Assembly: GCA_016930595.1 (NCBI GenBank) | Contig: JAFGGJ010000055.1 | Span: 1-33,793 of the forward strand | DNA: 33,793 bases | Origin: Planctomycetota bacterium | GTDB lineage: Bacteria > Planctomycetota > SZUA-567 > JAFGGJ01 | Direction of reading: 5' to 3' | Part shown: one piece after another, positions 7,310 through 14,725 of the stretch | Layout of the letters: the number at the start of each line of letters is the position of its first letter | How positions within the stretch are numbered: position 1 is the first letter of the stretch | Notes under the pieces: model-generated | Told to the model about the DNA's origin: nothing | Databases searched by the model: none | What the model saw: the letters and a program-made list of their open reading frames with translations, nothing else | Translations under genes and position numbers: made by a program

Positions 7310-8779
7310 ATGAGAGTGCTCTACATAGACATCGATACACTCAGGCCGGATCACCTGGGATGTTACGGATACCTGCGGGACACGTCGCCTAACATCGACA
7401 GGATAGCTTCCGAAGGCGTCAGGTTCGACAACTGCTACGCGTCGGACACTCCATGTCTGCCTTCGCGTGCGGCGATGTTCACCGGCAGGTTCGGCATACA
7501 CAACGGAGCGGTGAACCACGGAGGACTGGCGGCGGACATACGGCTTGAAGGAGCGCAACGTGGCTTCAAATGCCACAGGCAGCACCTGCCGGACCTGATG
7601 AGGAAACTCGGCCTGTGGACCGTGTCCGTCTCCCCCTTCGGAGAGCGGCACACGGCCATGTGGTTCTACAAGGGATTCAACGAGATGCTGAACACCGGCA
7701 AGAGCGGCAACGAGCGCGCAGACGAAATAGTTCCCCACGCCATAGACTGGATCGAAAGGAAAGGGCACCAGGACAACTGGTTCCTGCACGTGAACGTCTG
7801 GGACCCGCACACGCTGTACAGGACGCCCGAAGAATACGGTAATCCTTTCGAGGGGCAGCCGTGCGAAGACTGGCTCACACAGGAAATGATAGACGAACAG
7901 AGGAAATCCTACGGGGTAAGGTGCGCTCTCGACCCCACGGACCGGCAGTCGGCCCCCACGCCGCGCATGGTCGCCGAAATAAAGACCCCTCAAGACTACC
8001 GCCACTGGATCGACGGCTACGACACGGGGATCCGGTATGCCGACGACCACATAGGGATGATACTGGCGGCCCTCGAGAAGAAAGGCGTGCTTAAGGACAC
8101 GGTCATCATGGTCACGAGCGATCACGGGGAGAACCAGGGCGAACTGAACATTTACGGGGACCATCACACCGCGGACGCGATCACACCGCGGATACCCATG
8201 ATCCTGCGGATGCCGGGCGCGCTGAAACCCGGCGCGCAGGAAGGGCTGTTCTACCAGTTTGACGTGGGAGCAAGCCTGGTCTCGCTTCTCGGCGGCGAAA
8301 TACCCGATTACTGGGACGCCGAAGTCTACGCGGAAGACCTGAAGCGGGGCGTCCGGACGGGCAGACCGTACCTGGTGCTGGGACACTGCGTCTGGAGCGT
8401 GCAGCGCAGCGTCCGGTTCGACGACCACATATTTATCCGCACGTATCATCCGGGGCTGAAAGATCTGCCCGGCCACATGGTCTTCGACCTGAAGAACGAT
8501 CCGCACGAAACCAACAACCTTGCGGACGGGCGGCCCGATCTCGTGGGGAAGGCGCTGACCATGCTCGACGAGTGGCACACCGAGCAGATGAGGACGTCGG
8601 ATGCAGCCGCGGATCCGCTCTGGACGGTCATGCGCGAAGGCGGCCCTTATCACACGCGCGGCCGGCTGGAAAGCTACTGCAGGCTGCTGGAGTCCTTCGG
8701 TCCCCTGCAGGCGGAGCACGCGGCAAGACTGCGAGCGGAATTCAGCCGGTTCGAAAAGACCTACGACCGCGACAACTGA
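7310..8779 (+). CDS. type I sulfatase (formylglycine-dependent), no signal peptide
   Basis: The 489-residue protein starts MRVLYIDIDTLRPDHLGCYG, the metal-binding start of alkaline-phosphatase-superfamily sulfatases. Residues 49-53 are Cys-Leu-Pro-Ser-Arg, the CxPxR motif whose Cys becomes formylglycine. VTSDHGENQGE near residue 270 supplies further metal ligands. It should hydrolyse sulfate esters after activation by a formylglycine-generating or anaerobic maturase, neither of which is in the window. Unlike most polysaccharide sulfatases it has no signal peptide, so it acts in the cytoplasm on small imported substrates, or it is another hydrolase of this fold. A very strong AAAGGAGGG precedes the ATG. 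It lies 23 bases after iclR. Confidence 0.88.
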   Translation: MRVLYIDIDTLRPDHLGCYGYLRDTSPNIDRIASEGVRFDNCYASDTPCLPSRAAMFTGRFGIHNGAVNHGGLAADIRLEGAQRGFKCHRQHLPDLMRKLGLWTVSVSPFGERHTAMWFYKGFNEMLNTGKSGNERADEIVPHAIDWIERKGHQDNWFLHVNVWDPHTLYRTPEEYGNPFEGQPCEDWLTQEMIDEQRKSYGVRCALDPTDRQSAPTPRMVAEIKTPQDYRHWIDGYDTGIRYADDHIGMILAALEKKGVLKDTVIMVTSDHGENQGELNIYGDHHTADAITPRIPMILRMPGALKPGAQEGLFYQFDVGASLVSLLGGEIPDYWDAEVYAEDLKRGVRTGRPYLVLGHCVWSVQRSVRFDDHIFIRTYHPGLKDLPGHMVFDLKNDPHETNNLADGRPDLVGKALTMLDEWHTEQMRTSDAAADPLWTVMREGGPYHTRGRLESYCRLLESFGPLQAEHAARLRAEFSRFEKTYDRDN

Positions 8780-8843
8780 TCGACACTGGACGTCCGGCTT
8801 CGCCCGCGCTATGGTAACTCATCGCCAGAGCGGGGGGCTGACA

Positions 8844-10004
8844 ATGAATTCACCCGGACTCGCCGTGGGGCCGGCCGAACACTGCGGCAACGGCCTGGTT
8901 CTCTGCGTGGAAGACCGTGACGTTCCCGAAGTGCACTTCCTTGCCGAATGCCGCGAATGCACGGAATTCATGTGGTTCCACATGGATGCGGCGGGAGCGG
9001 CGCCCGGCGGCCTGCGGTTCGTGTGGGACAACGCCCACTACGCGCTCGGGAACAGCAATCTCATCGGGCGGATGCGTCCCGTGTACAGGATTGACGACGG
9101 CGAGTGGGAACGCGCCGCAACCGTAAGAGTGCAGGACAAGATGGAAGGCCCCGCTCTTGTCTTCGAAACTCCTCCGGCACGCGTTCATACCGCCGTCGCC
9201 ACGTGTTATCCCTACGGACTGCGCGAACTGGACGCCACGCTCGCAACGCTTCAACGACGGCCACACCACGCCCCCGTAGCCCTTACGTCTCATGGGCGCG
9301 TGATCAACCGCTACCGTTTCCCCGCGGTCGAACACGGCGGGCAGGCCGCCCCTGCAGGCGTCTACGTGCTGGCAAGACAACATTCCGGCGAAACGCCCGG
9401 CAGCCTGGCCATGGACGGCATGATGCGCTGGCTCGCGAACGGCAACGGCGGCGGCATGGAGTGGTGGCTGCTGCCTTTCGTGGACCTGGACGGCGTGGAA
9501 AGCGGCAACTACGGCAAAGATTCCCTGCCGATAGACTTCAACCGCGCCTGGAGCCGGCTGCCGATGCGGCCGGAAATCAAAGGCATCCAGAGCGACATGG
9601 CGACCTTCGTATCCCGCACTTCCACCCACATCCTCATCGACCTTCACGGTCCGGGCCATTCGGAAGACGGCGTCTACACCCACCTCCCTCCCGACGGGAG
9701 GCCCGAAGAACAGCGGGCCGCGGGCGTCCGCTGGGCGGCTCACATCGATAAACGCCTTGTCGAGATGCTGGGACGGGGACAGGAAACCTCCTTTCATGAA
9801 ATGAATTACCCCTCGCGCTGGAACAAGAACGACACGGCCACCGCATGGGCCTGGGACTATCTCAAGCTCCCAGGCTTCGGCACCGAAGTGAGTTACCAGA
9901 GCTACGGGGGAATCGTGCTCGACATCCCCGGGTATCACAAGGTCGGCGAAGCCCTCGCCGCGGCGGCTTGTGACTTTATCATGGAAGCGGGGACTGTAGA
10001 ATAA
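8844..10004 (+). CDS. M14 metallocarboxypeptidase, cytosolic-carboxypeptidase-like
   Basis: This encodes 386 residues from the ATG at 8844, preceded by a G-rich ribosome-binding site; an in-frame ATG at 8811 is an alternative. Zinc ligands of the M14 family are visible: H180 and E183 in ARQHSGETPGS, and H268 in LIDLHGPGH. FVDLDGVESGNYG and DFNRAW correspond to conserved M14 blocks, and E348 in GFGTEVSYQS is the likely catalytic Glu. The N-terminal beta domain ending in CYPYGLRELDATLATL is typical of cytosolic carboxypeptidases of M14 subfamily D and distinguishes it from secreted carboxypeptidases. There is no signal peptide. It probably removes an acidic or amino-acid group from a small substrate; the substrate is unknown. 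It sits in the operon between the sulfatase and the acetyltransferase. Confidence 0.8.
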   Translation: MNSPGLAVGPAEHCGNGLVLCVEDRDVPEVHFLAECRECTEFMWFHMDAAGAAPGGLRFVWDNAHYALGNSNLIGRMRPVYRIDDGEWERAATVRVQDKMEGPALVFETPPARVHTAVATCYPYGLRELDATLATLQRRPHHAPVALTSHGRVINRYRFPAVEHGGQAAPAGVYVLARQHSGETPGSLAMDGMMRWLANGNGGGMEWWLLPFVDLDGVESGNYGKDSLPIDFNRAWSRLPMRPEIKGIQSDMATFVSRTSTHILIDLHGPGHSEDGVYTHLPPDGRPEEQRAAGVRWAAHIDKRLVEMLGRGQETSFHEMNYPSRWNKNDTATAWAWDYLKLPGFGTEVSYQSYGGIVLDIPGYHKVGEALAAAACDFIMEAGTVE

Positions 10005-10038
10005 GATCAACTTCCGTGCCGCCCGGCGAGGAGTTCCC

Positions 10039-10908
10039 GTGCAGGTCACGCTGAAAGACAACAGTCTTGCTCTCATACGCAGACTGACCGCCGCCGACAT
10101 ACCCGCGGCCGACAGGCTGAGGGAAGCCGCCCGCTGGAACCAGTTGCCGCGCGACTGGGAGCGGTTGATATCCTTCGAACCCGACGGCTGTTTCGCCGCC
10201 GAAACCGACGGGACGGTGACGGGAACGGCGACGACCACCGTCTATGACGGCAAGGTCGCGTGGATAGGCATGGTGCTGGTGGATCCTCAGGCCCGGGGCA
10301 AAGGACTCGGCCGCGTACTGCTCAACACGTGCATCGAACACCTGCAGAACCGCGGGGTGCCGTCTATAAAACTCGACGCCACGGCACTCGGCGAGCCGCT
10401 CTACCTCAAGCTCGGATTCCAGGGCTATCACGCCATCAGCCGGATGCGCGGCACGGCGTCCGCAACCGGGCCGTCCGGCGCCAGGCCGGCAACAGAAGCG
10501 GACCTGCCGGCCATAATCGACCTCGATGCCGCGGCGTTCGGAAGCCGGCGCGGACAGGTCGTCTCCGCCCTCTATCAAGACTATCCCGAAATGGCCCGCG
10601 TCGTCGAAAACGGCGGGGCCGTCGAAGGTATGGTGCTCGGGCGCAGGGGCAGCAGGGCGGCGCAGATCGGGCCCCTGGCGGCCCGGGACGGCGGTTGTGC
10701 AACGGCGCTGCTGGCGGCCGCCATGAATTCCGCTGCCGGAAGCAACTGCGTTATCGACGTTCCCCAAGGGTCGTCGGCCGTCATGAAGTGGCTGTCGGAA
10801 GCGGGATTCTCCGAGGAACGCTCCTTCTCGCGGATGTTCCTCGGTGAAAACGCCCGGCCCGAAAACTGGGACCGCTACCTGGCGGTTCACTGCCCGGAAC
10901 TGGGATAA
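10039..10908 (+). CDS. GNAT-family N-acetyltransferase, two-domain
   Basis: This encodes 289 residues from a GTG with GGCGAGGAG upstream. Residues about 10-135 form a GNAT domain (PF00583), with the acetyl-CoA pyrophosphate loop in VLVDPQARGKGLGRVLL and the later KLDATALGEPLYLKLGFQGY. The C-terminal half (from about 150, RPATEADLPAIIDLDAAAFG) looks like the second GNAT-like domain (Acetyltransf_18 type) seen in YitH-like two-domain proteins. It would transfer an acetyl group to an amine; the acceptor is unknown. It follows the M14 gene by 34 bases and is separated from the PilZ gene by only 2 bases, so the three are very likely cotranscribed. Confidence 0.85.
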   Translation: MQVTLKDNSLALIRRLTAADIPAADRLREAARWNQLPRDWERLISFEPDGCFAAETDGTVTGTATTTVYDGKVAWIGMVLVDPQARGKGLGRVLLNTCIEHLQNRGVPSIKLDATALGEPLYLKLGFQGYHAISRMRGTASATGPSGARPATEADLPAIIDLDAAAFGSRRGQVVSALYQDYPEMARVVENGGAVEGMVLGRRGSRAAQIGPLAARDGGCATALLAAAMNSAAGSNCVIDVPQGSSAVMKWLSEAGFSEERSFSRMFLGENARPENWDRYLAVHCPELG

Positions 10909-10910
10909 GA

Positions 10911-11663
10911 ATGGCCAGAAAGCTCAGACGATGTTCGATGTGCGGCAGAAGTTATCCGGAAGGCCGTGATTTCCGCACCATCTCCCTGCCCGGGAACTCG
11001 GTGGCGTACGTCTGCAGGCACTGCGCCCCGCGCGTCGGCGACCTCGAAGAGCTTATGCCTCCCGCCCGCAAGACATCCCGCCGGGAAGAAGAGCGCCGGC
11101 GATACAACCGCCGCAACGCACACCTGCTGGTTTCCTTCACGCACGTCCGCGGGAGCGTGGTCTACCCGGGAGTCGTACGGGATATTTCACAGGGCGGCAT
11201 GCGTTTCACCACGGCGACGAGGGTGAACTCCGGGGAACTGCTGAATCTCAACGTCTTCAGCCCCCTTACGGGCCTGCGCATCAAGGCGGTTGCGAGGGCC
11301 AGGTGGGTCGTGGAGCGCGGGAAACATAACGAGATAGGCGTGGAATTCGCCGCCGAAGGCAGGCATATGCAGCTTGACGACCGCAGGCGGCACCACAGGA
11401 TCCTCGCCGAATTCGTACTCCACTGCAAGTACGGCGATGAGGATATCGAAGGAAGGGTCAGGGATATTTCGCAGGGGGGCATCAGGTTCGTAACCGGCAA
11501 ACCTCTGCCGCGGGGCAGGCGCGTGGACGTCTCCCTGGAAGCCACCGGGCGCGACGTGGTGACTTCGGACGGCGATTTCACCCTGTCCATCGAAAAGACC
11601 GTCGAGATCATCAGCGTCAGGCGCAACGAGGAAAGGTACGAAATCCGCGCGAGGTTCGCGTAA
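10911..11663 (+). CDS. zinc-ribbon protein with two tandem PilZ domains
   Basis: This 250-residue protein has three parts. Residues 8-38 hold CSMC and CRHC (Cys 8, 11, 35, 38), a probable zinc ribbon. Residues about 60-150 form a PilZ domain with RRYNR (63-67) and DISQGG (91-96). Residues about 155-250 form a second PilZ with RRHHR (159-163) and DISQGG (185-190). RxxxR plus [DN]xSxxG is the established c-di-GMP-binding signature of PilZ (PF07238), and both copies are intact. There is no signal peptide or membrane segment, so it is cytoplasmic. It starts 2 bases after the GNAT stop, at the end of the iclR-sulfatase operon. Its partner or target is unknown; the ribbon suggests contact with a protein or nucleic acid. 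Confidence 0.85.
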   Translation: MARKLRRCSMCGRSYPEGRDFRTISLPGNSVAYVCRHCAPRVGDLEELMPPARKTSRREEERRRYNRRNAHLLVSFTHVRGSVVYPGVVRDISQGGMRFTTATRVNSGELLNLNVFSPLTGLRIKAVARARWVVERGKHNEIGVEFAAEGRHMQLDDRRRHHRILAEFVLHCKYGDEDIEGRVRDISQGGIRFVTGKPLPRGRRVDVSLEATGRDVVTSDGDFTLSIEKTVEIISVRRNEERYEIRARFA

Positions 11664-11681
11664 CGCCGGCGGTCCCTGTTC

Positions 11682-11709
11682 TTGGCAGTCCGTCGTCCGG
11701 CGCTACAAT
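11682..11709 (+). promoter_or_regulatory. promoter of aspS
   Basis: TTGGCA (11682-11687) and TACAAT (11704-11709) each match consensus in five of six positions and are 16 bases apart. The start would be near 11716, leaving a leader of about 46 bases before aspS. Confidence 0.7.
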
Positions 11710-11761
11710 AATGCGCTTTCGGCGATACGCCGCCAGGGAAACGGCCCCGGAGAGGAAAAAC

Positions 11762-13549
11762 ATGGGTATCGTTCGTGAAAACTCATACAGGTCCATGATG
11801 TGCCGCGAAGTCTCCGAAGACGACATCGGCAGGCCCGTTGTGCTTTCCGGGTGGGTGGCGTCCTTCCGCGACCACGGCGGTCTTGTGTTCGTGGATCTCA
11901 GGGACCGCAGCGGCGTAGTCCAGCTCGTGTTCGACCCGGAACGCAATCCCGGCGCCCATAAGACAGCGGGCGAAGTGCGCTCGGAATTCGTGGTCCGCGC
12001 CGCAGGCAGAGTAGCCGCCCGGCCGCCCGGCCGCGAAAACCCATCCCTGCAGACCGGCTGGGTCGAGGTCGAAGTCGAATCGCTCGACATCCTGTCCACC
12101 TGCCCGGGCCTTCCTTTCGCCATCGAAGACGGTATCGCGACGGGGGAAGAAGTCCGTCTGCGGTACCGCTACCTGGATCTCCGCCGGCCGGAAATGTCCC
12201 GGATACTCGCCACGCGCCATTCGTTTATCGCAGGGGCGAGGGATTCGCTCAACAGGATGGAGTTTCTCGAAATAGAGACCCCCTTTCTGGGCAAGTCCAC
12301 TCCGGAAGGCGCACGCGACTACCTCGTCCCCAGCCGCACCAACCCGGGCATGTTCTACGCACTGCCGCAGTCCCCTCAGATTTACAAGCAGCTCCTGATG
12401 GTCGCCGGCCTGGACCGCTACTACCAGGTGGCCAGGTGCCTCCGCGACGAAGACCTGCGCAGGGAACGGCAGCCCGAATTCACCCAGATAGACATCGAAA
12501 TGTCTTTCGTCGAACAGGACGACATATTCCTGATGACCGAAACCATGCTCAAGGACGCGTTCGGCGCCGTCGGCATCGAAATAGACGTCCCTTTCCCGAG
12601 AACCACGTATGCCGACGTGATGGAACGCTACGGCTCGGACAAGCCGGACCTCCGCTACGGCCTCGAACTCGTGGACATCGCCGACGTCGCCGCCGGGACC
12701 GGCTCCACGATCTTCCAGGGTGCGCTGGACAAGGGCGGGCGCGTCAAGGCGCTGCGGGCGCCGGGATGGTCGGCGAAGAGCCGCAAGGACATGGACGACT
12801 ATACAGAGCGCGCCAAGGAACTTGGCGCAAAGGGCCTTGCATGGGTGAAAGTCGGCGACGACGGCGGCTTGTCGGGCCCGGTGGCCAAGTTCTTTGCCGG
12901 CGAGCTTGCCGGGGCGTTGATCCAAAAGACCGCGTCCGAACCGGGCGACATGATACTGATGGTCGCCGACAGCGGGCACGTGGTGAACCAGGTCCTCGCA
13001 GCCATGCGGTCCACGGTCGCGGAAGAACAGGGCCTGGCTTCCGCCGACTCGATCGTCCTGACCTGGATTACCGACTTCCCGCTCTTTCACTACGACGACG
13101 AGGCAAAGGCCTGGACCAGCGAGCACCATCCGTTCACCGGCCCGCACCCGGAAGACGTCGATCTCATCGAAAGCGACCCGGGGCGGGTCCGTTCCGCCTC
13201 CTATGACCTCGTCATAAACGGTTTCGAATGCGCCTCGGGGTCCATCCGTATCCACGATTCCGAACTCCAGCAGCGTATTTTCCGCAGGCTCCAACTCTCT
13301 GAAGAAGACATCCAGAAACGCTTCGGGTTCTTCACGAAAGCGCTCACGTACGGCGCTCCCCCGCATGGAGGAATCGCCCTGGGCATAGACAGGATCATCG
13401 CCATAGTGACACGCCGGCCGTCCATACGGGACGTCATTGCTTTCCCGAAAACGCAGAAAGCACAGGACCTGATGTCGGGAGCGCCTTCACGGGTCAGCCA
13501 GGCGCAGCTTGCGGAGCTTCATATCGAATCGACCGTCGACGAAGAATAG
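11762..13549 (+). CDS. aspS: aspartyl-tRNA synthetase, bacterial type, possibly non-discriminating
   Basis: This encodes 595 residues from the ATG at 11762 (GGAGAGG upstream), the normal length for bacterial AspRS. It has an N-terminal OB-fold anticodon domain (VVLSGWVASFRDHGGLVF), then class II motif 1 (FLEIETPFLGKSTPEGARDY) and motif 2 (YYQVARCLRDEDLRRERQPE, then FTQIDIEMSF). A GAD insertion spans about residues 290-420, and motif 3 is GIALGIDRIIAI. It charges tRNA-Asp with aspartate. The OB fold reads Asp-His-Gly-Gly around residue 38, where E. coli has Asp-Leu-Gly-Ser. A His here is associated with enzymes that also charge tRNA-Asn, implying a GatCAB amidotransferase pathway elsewhere in the genome. 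It heads a four-gene run. Confidence 0.97.
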   Translation: MGIVRENSYRSMMCREVSEDDIGRPVVLSGWVASFRDHGGLVFVDLRDRSGVVQLVFDPERNPGAHKTAGEVRSEFVVRAAGRVAARPPGRENPSLQTGWVEVEVESLDILSTCPGLPFAIEDGIATGEEVRLRYRYLDLRRPEMSRILATRHSFIAGARDSLNRMEFLEIETPFLGKSTPEGARDYLVPSRTNPGMFYALPQSPQIYKQLLMVAGLDRYYQVARCLRDEDLRRERQPEFTQIDIEMSFVEQDDIFLMTETMLKDAFGAVGIEIDVPFPRTTYADVMERYGSDKPDLRYGLELVDIADVAAGTGSTIFQGALDKGGRVKALRAPGWSAKSRKDMDDYTERAKELGAKGLAWVKVGDDGGLSGPVAKFFAGELAGALIQKTASEPGDMILMVADSGHVVNQVLAAMRSTVAEEQGLASADSIVLTWITDFPLFHYDDEAKAWTSEHHPFTGPHPEDVDLIESDPGRVRSASYDLVINGFECASGSIRIHDSELQQRIFRRLQLSEEDIQKRFGFFTKALTYGAPPHGGIALGIDRIIAIVTRRPSIRDVIAFPKTQKAQDLMSGAPSRVSQAQLAELHIESTVDEE

Positions 13550-13578
13550 GGGACGCACCGGACGCGAAGGAGGTCTTC

Positions 13579-14706
13579 TTGCCGCCCAGGAACACGGTCC
13601 TGCCCGCTCTCGCAGCTCTCCTGTACGCTGCCTCCCTCGTTTCGGCCGAGCAAACCAGGCCGCCCGACACATCCGGCCCCGATTATGCAACAACAGGCAC
13701 GCCGACGGGAAAATCGCCTTCGAGTTTCGCACCGGGGTGGAACATCACTTACGTGCCGCTGGCCGTTACCGAAGGCGAAGTGGTCACGCTGGTTGCACGC
13801 AGAAAATCCGGATCTCTTCCACCGGAATTCTCGCTTTCTTCCCGCCACAAGGACGACAGGTCCCCGGCTCCCGCTCTTCTAGTCGACAAGCGTGCTGAAG
13901 ACGAAGTCGCCCTGCGCTTCACGCCGTCCGGCACCGGCGCATATGTCGTATCGGGCTCCGGGCTAGCAGCCGCCGTCCGGCTGACCGATTCGCTTTCCGA
14001 CCTGAACGGCGCCGTACCCCGTTTCAACCAGATAGTAAACCCGAGGGGAGGCTACTTCATCCTCTACCACAGCCGCCGTGTGGTGCGTGAATCACGCAAG
14101 TGGTACCTTGTGAAAAAAACCCTGCGGAAAATCCTGCCCGACGAACTCCCCGGCGAAACGCTCATCCTGCTGCCCGGCGGGACCGACGACATGAAGGATT
14201 TCCGCACCACGCTCAAAAACTCCGACCTGCCCGGCAGAAAAATAATCATGGTGCCGGCGTCCGGGATTTCGCCCTACCTGGCCTTCCTCACGGGCCTCGC
14301 GGCCCGCTCCGGAGACCTGGCTGCGGCCGAACGTTCCGTCATACTCCTTCTGCCTCCCGGCGAATGGGACGGTGGCCTTGCACCCGACGAATACCGCCGC
14401 TCCGTCGAATGGCTCCTTGACCGCTTTGCCGACGCCGGAACGACACGCATGGTCGTCGCCGGACCCGTTGGCACGGGCGTCGCCCCCAAGCGGGCGGCCC
14501 AGTACCGTTCGGCCGCTTCCGGCGCCGCCGAATCGCGCAAGGCCGCCTATCTGCAGACGGAAGATCTTGTCCGCCGCGAAGACTTATGCGCATCGGAGCA
14601 TGGTCCCATCACCAATACTCTGCAGCCGGCGGCCCAGGTCCGCCTGGCGCACGAAATCATCAACGCCCTGAAATCCAGCCCTGTCATCCCGGGAAGCGGC
14701 GACTGA
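13579..14706 (+). CDS. exported protein of unknown function, possibly SGNH-like
   Basis: This encodes 375 residues from a TTG with AGGAGG five bases before it. The first 23 residues (hydrophobic, ending LVSAEQ) are a signal peptide, so the product is periplasmic or secreted. Residues about 50-140 look like a beta-rich domain. From about 150 there is an alpha/beta region with ETLILLPGG, RKIIMVPASG, SVILLLPPGEWDGG and RMVVAGPVGTG. The tail HGPITNTLQPAAQVRLAHEI recalls the last block of SGNH/GDSL hydrolases, but no clear catalytic GDS Ser or Asp-x-x-His is seen. I do not recognise the family. It sits 29 bases after aspS and 19 before the GH35 gene, suggesting a link with the glycosidase. Confidence 0.7.
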   Translation: MPPRNTVLPALAALLYAASLVSAEQTRPPDTSGPDYATTGTPTGKSPSSFAPGWNITYVPLAVTEGEVVTLVARRKSGSLPPEFSLSSRHKDDRSPAPALLVDKRAEDEVALRFTPSGTGAYVVSGSGLAAAVRLTDSLSDLNGAVPRFNQIVNPRGGYFILYHSRRVVRESRKWYLVKKTLRKILPDELPGETLILLPGGTDDMKDFRTTLKNSDLPGRKIIMVPASGISPYLAFLTGLAARSGDLAAAERSVILLLPPGEWDGGLAPDEYRRSVEWLLDRFADAGTTRMVVAGPVGTGVAPKRAAQYRSAASGAAESRKAAYLQTEDLVRREDLCASEHGPITNTLQPAAQVRLAHEIINALKSSPVIPGSGD

Positions 14707-14725
14707 ATCAGGAAGGAAACACGGC

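Noticed and set aside
3000..14000. dif-like recombination site at the skew transition.
   Set aside because: I looked by eye for the two 11-bp arms with a 6-bp centre and found no convincing match; a computed search would be needed.
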